Part shown: positions 44,533 to 54,713 of the stretch, one piece after another
Position numbering within the stretch: position 1 is the stretch's first letter
Layout: each line of letters opens with the position of its first letter
Assembly: GCF_002215215.1 (NCBI RefSeq)
Contig: NZ_CP018632.1
Coordinates: 6,134,501-6,198,500, forward strand
Direction of reading: 5' to 3'
Length of the DNA: 64,000 nucleotides
Source of the DNA: Granulosicoccus antarcticus IMCC3135
GTDB taxonomy: Bacteria; Pseudomonadota; Gammaproteobacteria; Granulosicoccales; Granulosicoccaceae
Notes under the pieces: model-generated
Told to the model about the DNA's origin: nothing
What the model saw: the letters and a program-made list of their open reading frames with translations, nothing else
Databases searched by the model: none
Program-made: the position numbers and the translations under genes

Positions 44533-46908
44533 CTATAGTTTATGTATGAACCAGCACTGATGAATGCGCGGGTTTCTCTGGTAATCACGGTCAATGGACC
44601 AGCTATTGCGATCCTCCACCTTGATTCCTCGTGTTACATCATCAAGTAATTCGGGGTCCATCTTGAAGCGCCGGTAATTATTGGAAAAGATCAGGGTGCC
44701 TCCCGGTGCCAGCACTTTCAGGCATGCGTCGATGGCACCGACGTGATCACGCTGTACATTCCAGTCATCCTCAACCGCATTGGAGTTGGAAAAGGTAGGA
44801 GGATCGAGCAGAATCAGATCGAACAACATGTCATCACGAATGCCGACGGAGGCATGCTCCAGCCAGGTGATGACATCCTGTCGTACCACTTCATGTAGTT
44901 GCTGTGCGGCACCGTTGCGATCCAGATTGCGCATGGCCCATTGGCAATAACGATTGGAGGTGTCGACCGAGACGCTGCTGGCAGCGCCGCCCATGACAGA
45001 GGCGACAGTAGCACTGCCCGTATAGGCGAACAGATTGAGAAAACGCTTGCCTTCACTATTCTTGAACAGGTGGCGTCGCACCGGCCGGTGATCAAGAAAC
45101 AGGCCGGTGTCCAGATAATCCGTGAAATTCACTTCCAGCCGCGCACCAAACTCTTCAACCAGAGAAACACTCGAAGAGGCGGGTTGTAACTTCTCATACT
45201 GCTTCAAGCCGCTCTTTACCTCGCGTACTTTCAGATGCACTCGATTGGGAGCAATATCCAGGGTCTCAGGAATGATGGCCATCAAGGCCTCCAGACGTGC
45301 CTCTGCCATGGCAACATTGACGGTGGCTGGCGCCTGATATTCCTGTACGACACAGTGCAACTGATCGGATTGGTACAGATCCACAGCCACTGCGAATTCA
45401 GGCAAATCGGAATCATATAACCGGAACGCCCGAATATCACTTTGTTTGCGCCAGCCTTTCAGGCCGCGCAAATTTTTCCTCAGACGATTGGCAAACGGGG
45501 TGGCATCCACACCCGGAACTTCTCGCGGGCCGCGATACAGCGACGCCTGTGGGTGCTCATCATCACCGACGAACCCACCCTCATTGTTCACATCTGTACT
45601 TCCGCCCTCCATACTGCCAGCATCGGCCCCACCAGCCAGCGGCGCATCGTAACCGAGCTCTACCGGGGCGGCGGTATGACTTCGTGCCTTGCCTGTTCTG
45701 GGGATTTCCCCGATCAGTAATACACACTCAATTCCGCCGTTTTTCGCCTTGAACTGCTTTGACAGAGGCAATCGTGCACGTGCATACGGTGCCGCTTCTG
45801 CCGTGAACAAGGCGACCTGCCAGCCGGCATACTGCCTGCTCAGACTGGAACCCAGTTCGGCATAAAAACGCGCATCACCCGCCAGCCGTTCGCCGTAGGG
45901 AGGGTTGGTGACCAGTAAACCGTCACTGATATCGCCCAGAGTCTGCGGCCGACCGTCGGCAAGCGCCACAACAGCCAGACTAACGCAGTCCTCCAGCCCG
46001 GCCTGAGCCAGGTTATGACGACAGTTATCAATCGCACGTGGATCCTGATCACTACCGGCAATGATCACAGGCGAGGGCCTGATGGCAGCCTCGGCGGCAT
46101 CCAGTGTTCTCTGCCACAACTCGGCATCATGACCTTTCCAGCCCAGAAATCCATAGTACTCACGTAACAGTCCCGGCGCCTTGTTACAGGCCATCATGGC
46201 CGCCTCGATCAGCAATGTGCCTGAACCACACATTGGATCGGCCAGTGCCTGACCCCGCTCCAAGGCCTCCGGCCAACCCGCCGACAACAGCAGGGCTGCG
46301 GCCAGATTCTCCTTCAGAGGCGCCAATCCGCCCTCATCACGATAACCGCGCCGATGCAGACTACTGCCTGACAAATCGATCGCAATGCGTGCCTTGTCAC
46401 GGAACAGATAGACGTTAATACGTAAATCAGGCGTTTCACGCTCGACATTCGGCCGCCGCCCCATGGCATCACGGAACTGATCGACCACCGCATCCTTCAC
46501 TTTAAGGGCGCCGTATTGCGAATGCGTAATGGCTGAGTTGGCGGTAAAGAAGTCCACTGCCAGCGTGCCATCCACATCAACATGCTCAGACCAGTCAATC
46601 TCCTGCACCAGTGCATACAACGCCTCGGGTGTCGCTGCAGGGCCCTGATGGATAGGGATCAGAACGCGGTTGGCGACTCGCGACCACAGACAGGCGGTGT
46701 AGCCAGCGGCAAGACCGCCACTGAAACGCACCCCGGCTCCAGCGCTCTGAACATGCTCCAGCCCCAGCTCACGTAGCTCTGCCGCCAGCAGATGCTCCAG
46801 GCCGGTGCCACAGGTGGCATACAGCTCGGCGTGGGATAAGGAATCAAGCAGAGTGGGTGTTGTGGAAGAAGACAGCAAGACGGATGAACCCGGTTGAAAA
46901 AAAGACAT
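44533..46908 (-). CDS. rlmKL: Bifunctional 23S rRNA methyltransferase RlmKL
   Basis: 791 residues from the ATG at 46908. The N-terminal THUMP part (ATCGTGLEHLLAAELRELG) is followed by the RlmL N2-guanine methyltransferase with DPMCGSGTLLIEAAMMA and the catalytic LVTNPPYGERL. A low-complexity, acidic linker of about 60 residues (GGADAGSMEGGSTDVNNEGG region) separates it from the RlmK half: FLNLFAYTGSATVASVMGGA, VDTSNRYCQWAMRNLDRNG, and LILLDPPTFSNS. The pair modifies G2445 (m2G) and G2069 (m7G) in 23S rRNA, E. coli numbering. The linker is longer than in E. coli. It is divergent from the beta-CASP gene. Confidence 0.95.
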   Translation of the reverse strand: MSFFQPGSSVLLSSSTTPTLLDSLSHAELYATCGTGLEHLLAAELRELGLEHVQSAGAGVRFSGGLAAGYTACLWSRVANRVLIPIHQGPAATPEALYALVQEIDWSEHVDVDGTLAVDFFTANSAITHSQYGALKVKDAVVDQFRDAMGRRPNVERETPDLRINVYLFRDKARIAIDLSGSSLHRRGYRDEGGLAPLKENLAAALLLSAGWPEALERGQALADPMCGSGTLLIEAAMMACNKAPGLLREYYGFLGWKGHDAELWQRTLDAAEAAIRPSPVIIAGSDQDPRAIDNCRHNLAQAGLEDCVSLAVVALADGRPQTLGDISDGLLVTNPPYGERLAGDARFYAELGSSLSRQYAGWQVALFTAEAAPYARARLPLSKQFKAKNGGIECVLLIGEIPRTGKARSHTAAPVELGYDAPLAGGADAGSMEGGSTDVNNEGGFVGDDEHPQASLYRGPREVPGVDATPFANRLRKNLRGLKGWRKQSDIRAFRLYDSDLPEFAVAVDLYQSDQLHCVVQEYQAPATVNVAMAEARLEALMAIIPETLDIAPNRVHLKVREVKSGLKQYEKLQPASSSVSLVEEFGARLEVNFTDYLDTGLFLDHRPVRRHLFKNSEGKRFLNLFAYTGSATVASVMGGAASSVSVDTSNRYCQWAMRNLDRNGAAQQLHEVVRQDVITWLEHASVGIRDDMLFDLILLDPPTFSNSNAVEDDWNVQRDHVGAIDACLKVLAPGGTLIFSNNYRRFKMDPELLDDVTRGIKVEDRNSWSIDRDYQRNPRIHQCWFIHKL

Positions 46909-47075
46909 GATCGACAATTCAGCTGGCAAGCCTGCAGGTCACCGTAGCTACGCCGTCAAGCGGCGAGTCGGTCCTTGCAGAATCATCAGAGCTGAACAGC
47001 CGCATTTGGATACAATGACCATTGTATACGGGGAAACCAATGCCGCGACGCTCCCGGCGGCTGACCTGAACAAAT

Positions 47076-48488
47076 ATGAAACTGACCAGTTACGGTGCAG
47101 CCGAGGAAGTAACGGGCTCCTGCCACCTTATTGAAACCAGCAATCACAAGGTTTTGTTCGATTGTGGCCTTATTCAAGGCAGACGAAAGGATGAATTACG
47201 TAACCATGACCCCTTCCCTTTTAATCCGGCCGAACTGGACGCGGTAGTCCTCAGTCACGCCCATATCGACCATTGCGGTCGTTTGCCGATGCTCATAGAT
47301 CAGGGGTTCACTGGCAAGATCCACTGCCACGATGCCACGGCGGATCTGGTTCAGATTCTTCTGAAGGACTCTGCCAATCTTAACGCTCGCGATGTCGAGT
47401 ACAGAAATCGCAAACGCAAGCGCGCTGGCAAACCCTTGCTGACACCACTGTACAACCAGGAGGATGTGGAAAACACGCTGGACAAGCTGGCGCCCATGCA
47501 ATATCTCACATCGGTCAAAGTGGCTCCGGGTGTTTCCATCAAACTTTACGATGCCGGCCATATTCTAGGCTCAGCCATGGTTGAAATTACGCTGGTTGAG
47601 GACGATGAGACACGCACTGTTGTGTTCAGTGGCGATCTGGGACATCGTGGCTCGCCCATTCTGCGGGACTTCAGCTGCTTGCAGAAGGCCGACCTGGTGC
47701 TGATGGAAAGCACCTACGGTAACCGCCTGCATCGCGACTGGTCAGAAACAGTCAAAGAGGTACAGGAAATTGCCAGTGCTTTGAGCAGTACTCGCGGCAA
47801 TATTCTGATTCCTGCCTTTTCAGTGGGCCGCAGCCAGATGATCCTCTACACCATGGCAAGATATTTCAAGGAATGGGATCTGGAACGCTGGAAAATATTT
47901 CTGGACAGCCCCATGGCCATTCGAGCCTGCGAGGTCTATCTGAAACATACAGCGCTCTACGACGAGCAAGCTGCCGCGTTCTACAAGAAGAATGGGCCAT
48001 TGCTGTCCATGCCAAACCTGACATTTTCACAAACAGCTGACCAGTCTCGCGCCATCAATGCCATGCAAACTGGCGCTATCGTCATCGCCGGCAGTGGTAT
48101 GTGCACAGGGGGGCGCATTATTCACCATCTAAAGCACAACCTGTGGCGGGCTGATGCCCATGTCATCATTGCCGGCTATCAAGCCCATGGCACGCTGGGT
48201 CGAAAACTGGTTGATGGCAAGAAAACAGTCAAGATCTGGGGTGAGAAGATCGTCGTGCGGGCCACGATCCATACCGTTGGTGGCCTTTCTGCACACGCCG
48301 ATCAGCAGGGCATGATGGACTGGTATGCAAGCTTCGAAGACACACCTCCGGTATTACTGGTACACGGTGAAGTCAAGGCCATGCAGGTTCTGGCTGACCG
48401 ACTGACAAGCGAACTGGGCGCACGTGCCCGAGCAGCGCAGCCGGGCAAATCGACAGATTTACTGGCTTTGGATAAATTTGGTCGCTAA
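47076..48488 (+). CDS. Metallo-beta-lactamase/beta-CASP hydrolase (CPSF73-like RNase family)
   Basis: 470 residues. The zinc motif HAHIDH is at 61-66 (LSHAHIDHCGRLP), with further ligands in AGHILGSAM and FSGDLGHRG. The beta-CASP insert shows LMESTYGNRLH, IPAFSVGRSQMILY, and the terminal Zn histidine in GGLSAHADQQGMM. Such proteins are related to eukaryotic CPSF73 and archaeal aCPSF and are presumed RNA endo- or exonucleases. It lacks N-terminal KH domains. It stands alone, divergent from rlmKL, 160 bases before the ETF-QO gene. RNA processing is a family-level inference. Confidence 0.92.
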   Translation: MKLTSYGAAEEVTGSCHLIETSNHKVLFDCGLIQGRRKDELRNHDPFPFNPAELDAVVLSHAHIDHCGRLPMLIDQGFTGKIHCHDATADLVQILLKDSANLNARDVEYRNRKRKRAGKPLLTPLYNQEDVENTLDKLAPMQYLTSVKVAPGVSIKLYDAGHILGSAMVEITLVEDDETRTVVFSGDLGHRGSPILRDFSCLQKADLVLMESTYGNRLHRDWSETVKEVQEIASALSSTRGNILIPAFSVGRSQMILYTMARYFKEWDLERWKIFLDSPMAIRACEVYLKHTALYDEQAAAFYKKNGPLLSMPNLTFSQTADQSRAINAMQTGAIVIAGSGMCTGGRIIHHLKHNLWRADAHVIIAGYQAHGTLGRKLVDGKKTVKIWGEKIVVRATIHTVGGLSAHADQQGMMDWYASFEDTPPVLLVHGEVKAMQVLADRLTSELGARARAAQPGKSTDLLALDKFGR

Positions 48489-48648
48489 GCATTCGTTCTG
48501 GTACGGTTCGACTTATTGGAAAACGAAGTCAATTAGCAAAACCGCCCAGTCAGTGGCCTGTCGCGTTTCTCAGGACCATGCTCCCTGTCAGCACCGGCCT
48601 GCAGTAACAACAAACCTTCCCTACAGATCGATTGTGAGATCAGAATAG

Positions 48649-50307
48649 ATGAGTACAGAAGAAAGAGAGTCGATGGAGTTTGATGTCGTTGTCGTAGGTG
48701 CAGGCCCCGGTGGCCTGGCCACCGCCTGTCGACTGATGCAGATCGCCAAGGAAAATGAGCAGGAAATCAGTGTTGTTGTGCTGGAAAAAGGCTCTGAAGT
48801 GGGCGCTCATATCCTGTCTGGAGCCGTCATCGAACCACGGGCCCTGGACGAACTGTTCCCGGATTGGAAAGAGAACGGTGCGCCATTGAAAACAGCGGTC
48901 ACCCGCGATGACATCCTGTTTTTCACCAGCCCGACGGCCTCCGTAAAAATGCCGCCATTTCTGTCCCCGAAAACCATGCATAACCATGGCAACTACGTGG
49001 CCAGCCTGGGTAACCTGACGCGCTGGCTCGGCGAACAGGCCGAGGCTTTGGGTGTGGAAATATTCCCGGGGTTTGCTGCAGCCGAAGTTCTTTACCATGA
49101 AGATGGTCGCGTCAAAGGTGTTGCTACCGGCGACATGGGTCTCGACGTTGACGGTAACCCCAAGGACAGCTTCGAACGTGGCATGGAACTGCATGCCAAA
49201 TATACGGTGTTCGCAGAAGGTTGCCGGGGACACCTGGGCAAGCAGCTCATCAGCCAGTTCAAGCTGGATGAAGGCAAATCTCCGCAGCATTACGGTATCG
49301 GTGTGAAAGAGCTCTGGCAGATCGATCCTGCCAAACACGAGCCGGGCGTCGTTGTACATGGTGCTGGCTGGCCACTGTCTGAAACCAAGACCACCGGTGG
49401 TGCCTTCATGTATCACCTGGAAGACAACCAGGTCGTTGTCGGACTGATCATCGATCTCAACTACGCCAATCCGCACCTGAGCACGTTCGAAGAGTTCCAG
49501 CGCTTCAAATCACATCCTGTCATTCGCGATGTACTCGAAGGCGGCGAACGTATCTGTTATGGCGCTCGTGCCATTGCCAAAGGGGGCCTCAATTCCCTGC
49601 CACGTATGAGCATGCCTGGTGCCCTGCTGGTCGGGTGTGAAGCTGGCACACTGAATTTTGCCAAGATCAAGGGCACTCACACGGCCATGAAGTCCGGCAT
49701 GGTGGCTGCAGAAACCATTGCCAATGCACTGGCCAAAGGTGATGAAGGGCGTGAGCTGACTGAGTTCAATGACGCTTTTCTCAGTAGCTGGGCTGGCGAT
49801 GAACTGCAGCGCTCACGTAACTGGGGACCCGTCATGCACAAGTTCGGTATGTATCTGGGTGGCGCCTACAACTTTATCGACCAGAACTTCTTCGGCGGTA
49901 AACTCCCCTTCAACTTTCGCGATGACACACCTGACTACGCCTGCATGAAGCCGGCAGACAGCTGCCTCGCTCCTTCCTATCCGAAGCCTGACGGCAAGGT
50001 GACATTCGACAAGCCCTCATCGGTTTTCATGTCCAATACCAATCATGAAGACAACCAGCCAGTGCATTTGAAACTCACTGACCCCAGTGTGCCCATCCAG
50101 GCGAACCTGCCCAAGTATGCCGAACCAGCACAGCGCTACTGTCCGGTGGGTGTCTACGAAGTGGTTGTGAAGGATGACGTTCCGCAGTTCCAGATCAACT
50201 CGCAGAACTGTATTCACTGCAAGACCTGCGATATCAAGGATCCTGCTCAGAACATCACCTGGGTGGTCCCCGAGGGGGGCGGCGGACCGAATTATCCCAA
50301 TATGTAG
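48649..50307 (+). CDS. Electron transfer flavoprotein-ubiquinone oxidoreductase
   Basis: 552 residues, the normal length. The FAD site is DVVVVGAGPGGLATACRL (about 11-28). Characteristic blocks include KGSEVGAHILSGAVIEPRAL, LGNLTRWLGEQAEALGVEIFPG, GARAIAKGGLNSLPRMSMPGALLVGCEAGTLNFAKIKGTHTAMKSGM, and the C-terminal 4Fe-4S cysteines CPVGVYEV and NCIHCKTCDIKDP. The enzyme passes electrons from reduced ETF to ubiquinone and is bound to the membrane surface. It links acyl-CoA and amino-acid dehydrogenases to respiration. No etfAB genes are in the window. Confidence 0.96.
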   Translation: MSTEERESMEFDVVVVGAGPGGLATACRLMQIAKENEQEISVVVLEKGSEVGAHILSGAVIEPRALDELFPDWKENGAPLKTAVTRDDILFFTSPTASVKMPPFLSPKTMHNHGNYVASLGNLTRWLGEQAEALGVEIFPGFAAAEVLYHEDGRVKGVATGDMGLDVDGNPKDSFERGMELHAKYTVFAEGCRGHLGKQLISQFKLDEGKSPQHYGIGVKELWQIDPAKHEPGVVVHGAGWPLSETKTTGGAFMYHLEDNQVVVGLIIDLNYANPHLSTFEEFQRFKSHPVIRDVLEGGERICYGARAIAKGGLNSLPRMSMPGALLVGCEAGTLNFAKIKGTHTAMKSGMVAAETIANALAKGDEGRELTEFNDAFLSSWAGDELQRSRNWGPVMHKFGMYLGGAYNFIDQNFFGGKLPFNFRDDTPDYACMKPADSCLAPSYPKPDGKVTFDKPSSVFMSNTNHEDNQPVHLKLTDPSVPIQANLPKYAEPAQRYCPVGVYEVVVKDDVPQFQINSQNCIHCKTCDIKDPAQNITWVVPEGGGGPNYPNM

Positions 50308-50329
50308 AAAGTAGAAATCGGCTGACCGG

Positions 50330-50360
50330 TCAGCTAGAACACTTCAGGTGTTCTAGCTGA
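50330..50360. terminator. Hairpin terminator between ETF-QO and the disordered-protein gene
   Basis: TCAGCTAGAACAC and its exact complement are separated by the 5-base loop TTCAG and followed by CTTT. It lies in the 61-base gap between two convergent genes and could serve both. Confidence 0.75.
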
Positions 50361-50368
50361 CTTTCAAA

Positions 50369-51853
50369 TCAGTCGTCTGCCGGAGGCGGTGTCTTGGGCT
50401 TGGCAACCCTGGGAGCACGCTTGGCCTTGACCACCGGGGCCTCAGCACTACTGGCTGCTGGTGCTTTGGCAGCTGAAACCTTTGAACCATCCTCAGCTGC
50501 TACCTTGCGTGGAGCTCGCTTGGCAGCCGCTCTTGGCTTCTTGGGAACATCTCCAGCGCTCTCTGTCGCCGCACTTGTAGCCGCAACCTTGTTTTCTGCC
50601 GCTTCGCTGGCTGCTTTAGGCTTCCTGACTGCGGGCGCCCTTACCGCTCTGGCGCGTGGCTTATCGCCTGTTGCTTCAGGTGATGCAGCTTCGGCATTAC
50701 CTTCACTGGCAACTCTGGGCTTGCGTGGTGCACGTGGCTTTTTCACGGCTGCCGCATCGCCACCACTTTGCGCTTCAACATTGCGTGTCTGTGGAGCAGT
50801 GGGTGCCGGTGCAGGCTGCGAAGCTCCCTGAGCTGGTGTCTGGGCAGGTGCCTGAGTAGTGGCCTGAGTAGTGGCCTGAGTAGTGGCCTGAGTAGTGGCC
50901 TGGACAGCTGTCTGGACATCATTCACAGCGGCTCGGTTTCTTCTAACCGGGGCCTGCTGAGCGTCATTGGCAACGGGTGTGTTTACTGTCGCATTGTCGG
51001 TAGCGTCAGAACCCCTGCCCTGCTGAGCATTGGTTGACGAATCCGCACCCTGCTGAGGATTGCGATTCGAATTTCGCCCCTGCTGATTGCGATTCTTGTT
51101 GCGATTGCGATTCTGATTACGACCACCGCGAGGGTTCTGGTTAGGATTCTGGGCGTTGTTCTGCCCCTCCTCACCCTGAGCCTGAGCCTGAGCCTGAGGC
51201 TGGTTGCGATTAGGATTGGGGTTACGTGCCTGTCCCTGCTGTGCCGAGTTGTTGTTGCGTTGCGGACGTCCCTGAGCATTGCGTCCCTGATTTCGCGGCT
51301 GTCCGGTCTGGCCTGGCTGACGACGAGTCTGCCCATTTCTGCCCTGCTTGCGATTACCCGGGTTACGAGCGGTATTTCCGTGCACCAGGCTACCGACTTG
51401 ATAGGGATCTTCCATACCAATCAGATTACTGTCTGATGGAAAACGGTTATTGACGTTGCAACGATCCCGATTACCGAAGTTTTCATCTTCGTACTCGGTC
51501 TCAGCCGCCGGCTCTGGCAGAGCACGGTTGCCGATGTTATCCATCTCTTCGGTCAGTTCACGCTGTGGTGGCAGTGCCCGGTTACCCTTCTCAATACGGT
51601 TGCCCGCATTATCATCGTCGTTGCCACGACCGCGTTTTCCGGATCGACCACTGCGCTTCTTGCGGTTTCGACCAGCATTGCCGCCATCACCGCGAGGCGC
51701 ATTGCTGTTGCTATTACTGTTGTTATTGTTTCGGGTTCGCGCTCCCCGATTCGGCCTGGGCGACCCGCCGTTTTCCCGGGAGGAACCTGACTGACTATCC
51801 GCTGACGCACCGCCTGAACCTGACGATACCGATGGCAACTCGCTATTGGTCAT
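50369..51853 (-). CDS. Large low-complexity, intrinsically disordered basic protein
   Basis: 494 residues with no recognisable folded domain and no signal peptide. Residues 1-85 are Ser/Gly/Asn/Arg-rich with a KKRSGRSGKRGRGN patch. Residues about 85-150 are acidic with repeated GNRALP and GNR motifs. Residues about 155-280 are Arg/Asn/Gln/Gly-rich with many RNQ, RNR and QG steps. About 310-345 is the ATTQ repeat. The last 120 residues are Ala/Pro/Lys-rich like a histone H1 tail or AT-hook (KKPRAPRKPR, KRAPRKV, KRAPRVAKPK). This composition resembles disordered RNA- or DNA-binding tails, for example of RNase E or Rho. A nucleic-acid-binding or condensate-forming role is inference. Confidence 0.72.
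   Translation of the reverse strand: MTNSELPSVSSGSGGASADSQSGSSRENGGSPRPNRGARTRNNNNSNSNSNAPRGDGGNAGRNRKKRSGRSGKRGRGNDDDNAGNRIEKGNRALPPQRELTEEMDNIGNRALPEPAAETEYEDENFGNRDRCNVNNRFPSDSNLIGMEDPYQVGSLVHGNTARNPGNRKQGRNGQTRRQPGQTGQPRNQGRNAQGRPQRNNNSAQQGQARNPNPNRNQPQAQAQAQGEEGQNNAQNPNQNPRGGRNQNRNRNKNRNQQGRNSNRNPQQGADSSTNAQQGRGSDATDNATVNTPVANDAQQAPVRRNRAAVNDVQTAVQATTQATTQATTQATTQAPAQTPAQGASQPAPAPTAPQTRNVEAQSGGDAAAVKKPRAPRKPRVASEGNAEAASPEATGDKPRARAVRAPAVRKPKAASEAAENKVAATSAATESAGDVPKKPRAAAKRAPRKVAAEDGSKVSAAKAPAASSAEAPVVKAKRAPRVAKPKTPPPADD
50851..50902 (+). repeat. In-frame 12-bp tandem repeat in the disordered-protein gene
   Basis: CCTGAGTAGTGG is repeated four times exactly, with a partial fifth copy, giving ATTQ repeats on the minus strand. 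A 6-bp repeat (AGCCTG) near 51178-51198 gives QA repeats in the same protein. Both keep the frame if copy number changes. Confidence 0.9.
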
Positions 51854-52273
51854 ATATGTACTATCACTCTGGTTTTACAACTCAATTCCATCACCTATGG
51901 CAATCCGAATGCACAGAACCGGAGCTGTTAGCGACTCGGTTTGATTCAAACGAAGTGTGAGGCCACGACCATGATCGGGCGTCGAAATGCCAGCCTTTCA
52001 TGTAACAGACGGAGAAGGCATGTTACCTGCTTGGCAAAGGTCAATCTCTCTCAGGTCTCACTGCGACAGTTCTGTATGGTCTACAGTCTGTATCAAACTT
52101 GACCCTGACGCGGCCTGAGTAATTGTTAGTATACGCCAGCTGGTCTCATTCGGTCGCATTAATGCCTCTTTGCCCTCCCAAGGGCTTACTTGGGGCCTGC
52201 ATGGACCACCACAACCCGTAGACTTCAAGTTTACTGGGCTTTCCATTCAATTCGAAATCCAATTCATACTATT
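51854..52273. other. Intergenic region between divergent disordered-protein and SulP genes
   Basis: About 420 bases with promoters expected for both directions, none of them clear enough to place. A small inverted repeat (CCCAAG at 52177-52182, CTTGGG at 52189-52194) lies about 80 bases before the SulP start. I see no gene, tRNA or strong repeat. Confidence 0.5.
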
Positions 52274-53764
52274 GTGAAAACAGAATCCATATCCCACTGG
52301 CAACACGAATGGTTTGGCAATATTCGAGCCGATATCCTGGCTGGCCTGGTCGTTGCCCTCGCTCTTATTCCCGAAGCCATCGCATTTTCGATCATTGCCG
52401 GGGTCGATCCGAAGGTTGGCCTCTACGCCTCATTCTCGATTGCTGTCATCGTATCCATTACCGGCGGCAGGCCTGGAATGATTTCGGCGGCCACCGCAGC
52501 GACAGCGGTTCTCATGGTAACGCTGGTCAAGGATTATGGATTGGAATACCTTCTGGCAGCCACCGTACTGGCTGGTTTACTGCAAATTGTTGCCGGTTTA
52601 CTGAAACTGGGCATGGTCATGCGATTCGTCTCGCGCTCGGTCATGACAGGCTTTGTCAATGCATTGGCCATCCTCATCTTCATGGCACAGCTTCCCGAGC
52701 TCACTAACGTGCCCTACCTGACCTACATCATGGTAGCCGCAGGCCTGGCCATCATCTACTTGCTACCGCGGTTTACCAAGGCCGTTCCATCCCCCTTGAT
52801 ATGCATTATAGTGCTAACCATTATCACGCTGGCACTGGGACTGGATATTCGCAACGTGGGCGACATGGGTGAACTACCTGACTCGCTACCTATTTTTCTA
52901 CTGCCTGACATCCCGTTTACGCTCGAAACCCTGATGATCATCCTGCCCTACTCGGTGGCTGTCGCGGCCGTCGGCCTGCTTGAATCCCTCATGACAGCCT
53001 CGATCGTCGATGAATTGACGGACACTCGCAGTGACAAGAACCGCGAATGTATCGGCCAGGGTATCGCCAACACCGCTACCGGTTTTATCGGCGGTATGGC
53101 AGGTTGCGCCATGATCGGTCAGTCAATCATCAATGTTAAATCCGGTGGTCGTGGTCGTTTGTCCACCTTCTGCGCAGGCATGTTTCTCTTGCTGATGATC
53201 GTTTTTCTGGGTGACTGGGTCAAACTGATTCCCATGGCAGCCCTGGTCGCCATCATGATCATGGTATCCATCGGTACCTTCAGCTGGTCGTCCCTGGTCA
53301 ACCTGCGTGATCATCCACGCAGCTCCTCAATCGTCATGCTGGCAACCGTCATTGTTGTGGTTGCGACCCACAACCTGGCTATCGGCGTACTGGTTGGCGT
53401 GCTGTTCTCGGGCATTTTCTTCGCCTGGAAGATATCTCAGATATTCAGGGTCTCATCCACTCTCAGCGATGACAAACTCACGCGAACGTATCTGATCGAA
53501 GGCCAGCTGTTTTTCGCCTCCAGCGATGAATTCACAGCCGCTTTCGACTTCAAGGAAGCGTTGGAGAAAGTCGTCATTGATGTCAGCATGGCTCATATCT
53601 GGGACATTTCCAGCGTTCAGGCCATGGATATGGTGGTACTGAAATTCCGTCGCGAAGGCAGCGAAGTGGAAATAATCGGTCTGAACGAGGCCAGTGAGAC
53701 TATTGTCGATCAGCTCGGTGTTCATGACAAACCCGGTGCTCTTGACGATATGATGAACCATTAG
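52274..53764 (+). CDS. SulP family anion transporter (BicA/sulfate-permease-like) with STAS domain
   Basis: 496 residues from a GTG at 52274, chosen because family members begin just before [45 protein letters not shown] longer ORF from 52190 has an unconvincing N-terminus. About 12 hydrophobic segments follow, with [17 protein letters not shown] and [27 protein letters not shown]. The last 90 residues are a STAS domain ([32 protein letters not shown]). Relatives import bicarbonate or sulfate with sodium or protons. The paired universal stress gene 19 bases downstream is common for the BicA-like branch. The substrate is not certain. Confidence 0.92.
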   Translation: MKTESISHWQHEWFGNIRADILAGLVVALALIPEAIAFSIIAGVDPKVGLYASFSIAVIVSITGGRPGMISAATAATAVLMVTLVKDYGLEYLLAATVLAGLLQIVAGLLKLGMVMRFVSRSVMTGFVNALAILIFMAQLPELTNVPYLTYIMVAAGLAIIYLLPRFTKAVPSPLICIIVLTIITLALGLDIRNVGDMGELPDSLPIFLLPDIPFTLETLMIILPYSVAVAAVGLLESLMTASIVDELTDTRSDKNRECIGQGIANTATGFIGGMAGCAMIGQSIINVKSGGRGRLSTFCAGMFLLLMIVFLGDWVKLIPMAALVAIMIMVSIGTFSWSSLVNLRDHPRSSSIVMLATVIVVVATHNLAIGVLVGVLFSGIFFAWKISQIFRVSSTLSDDKLTRTYLIEGQLFFASSDEFTAAFDFKEALEKVVIDVSMAHIWDISSVQAMDMVVLKFRREGSEVEIIGLNEASETIVDQLGVHDKPGALDDMMNH

Positions 53765-53783
53765 ATTGAGAGGTTGAACTGAT

Positions 53784-54638
53784 ATGTCAAAAGTCGTAGC
53801 AGTCGTAGATGGCTCAGCCTATTCTGCCAGCGTGTGCGAACACGCTGCCTGGATGGCCAATCTCTCTGGCTCCCAAGTGGATGTGATTCATGTACTGACC
53901 CGCCGGGACACCTCCGGCGAACAGTCCAATCTGAGTGGCAGTATCGGGCTTGGTGCTCGTTCAGCCCTGCTCAGCGAACTGGCAGAACTGGATGCACAGC
54001 AGGCACGTCTTGCCCAGAAACGCGGCCGTGCCATTCTGGTAGATGCAGAAGCACTCATTTCGGAGCGTGGCGTGAGTGAGGTCCAGACTCGATTGAGGAA
54101 TGGTGAAATTGTTGACACCGTCAAGGAGCTTGAAGAGGAAGCAGACCTGATTGTCATGGGAAAACGCGGGGAATCCGCCAATTTCGACACCCTGCACCTG
54201 GGCTCCAATCTGGAAAAGGTCATGCGTTCCATACACAAGCCGGTACTGGTCGCCTCGCGCGCCTTCAAAGCACCCAGCAAGGTTCTGCTAGCCTTTGACG
54301 GTGGTCCCAGTGCATTGAAAGCCGTGGAGTTCATCGCAGGCAGGCCCGAATTCAATTCCCTGCCCATTCACCTGCTCAGTGTGAGTCGTGATTCGACCAG
54401 CGATCAACGCCAGCTGGAAAGTGCGGTTACCACCCTGAAGAACGGAGGTTACGAGGCCACGGCAGAAAGTGTTGATGGCAATCCGGAAACAGCCATCGCC
54501 GATAAGGTGAACAGTGAGGGTTTTGATCTGGTTATCATGGGGGCCTATGGGCATTCACGCATTCGCAACCTGATCATCGGTTCGACAACCACAGAAATGG
54601 TTCGCTCTTGCATGGTGCCGATTCTGTTGTTCCGCTGA
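53784..54638 (+). CDS. Tandem-domain universal stress protein
   Basis: 284 residues with two UspA domains. The first (1-150) ends in the ATP-loop motif IVMGKRGESANFDTLHLGSNLEKVMRSIHKPVLV. The second (about 155-284) has VLLAFDGGPSALKAVEF and VIMGAYGHSRIRNLIIGSTTTEMVRSCMVPILLF, the full GxxGxxxxxxxxxGS nucleotide motif. GAGG lies 9 bases before the ATG. It follows the SulP transporter by 19 bases, so it is probably co-expressed and may tune the transporter or respond to the same stress. This tandem arrangement with SulP is common, but the mechanism is unknown. Confidence 0.93.
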   Translation: MSKVVAVVDGSAYSASVCEHAAWMANLSGSQVDVIHVLTRRDTSGEQSNLSGSIGLGARSALLSELAELDAQQARLAQKRGRAILVDAEALISERGVSEVQTRLRNGEIVDTVKELEEEADLIVMGKRGESANFDTLHLGSNLEKVMRSIHKPVLVASRAFKAPSKVLLAFDGGPSALKAVEFIAGRPEFNSLPIHLLSVSRDSTSDQRQLESAVTTLKNGGYEATAESVDGNPETAIADKVNSEGFDLVIMGAYGHSRIRNLIIGSTTTEMVRSCMVPILLFR

Positions 54639-54713
54639 ATCAGGCGAAGCACAGCTTGTGGCCAAGCGTCATGGAATTGAATAACGTGCAGTTGATCACT
54701 AACTTATCGTTAC

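Noticed and set aside
50394-51794. Large plus-strand ORFs opposite the disordered-protein gene
   Set aside because: They are Ala/Leu/Ser-rich shadows caused by skewed codons of the minus-strand gene. They are broken into several frames, while the minus frame is open for 494 codons with ordered composition blocks.
52100-52135. Possible sigma-70 promoter before the SulP gene (TTGACC then TAGTAT)
   Set aside because: The spacing between the two boxes is about 22 bases, too long for a normal promoter.
52190-52273. Upstream start for the SulP transporter
   Set aside because: The extra residues do not resemble family members, which begin close to the GTG at 52274. The true start remains uncertain because neither has a strong ribosome site.
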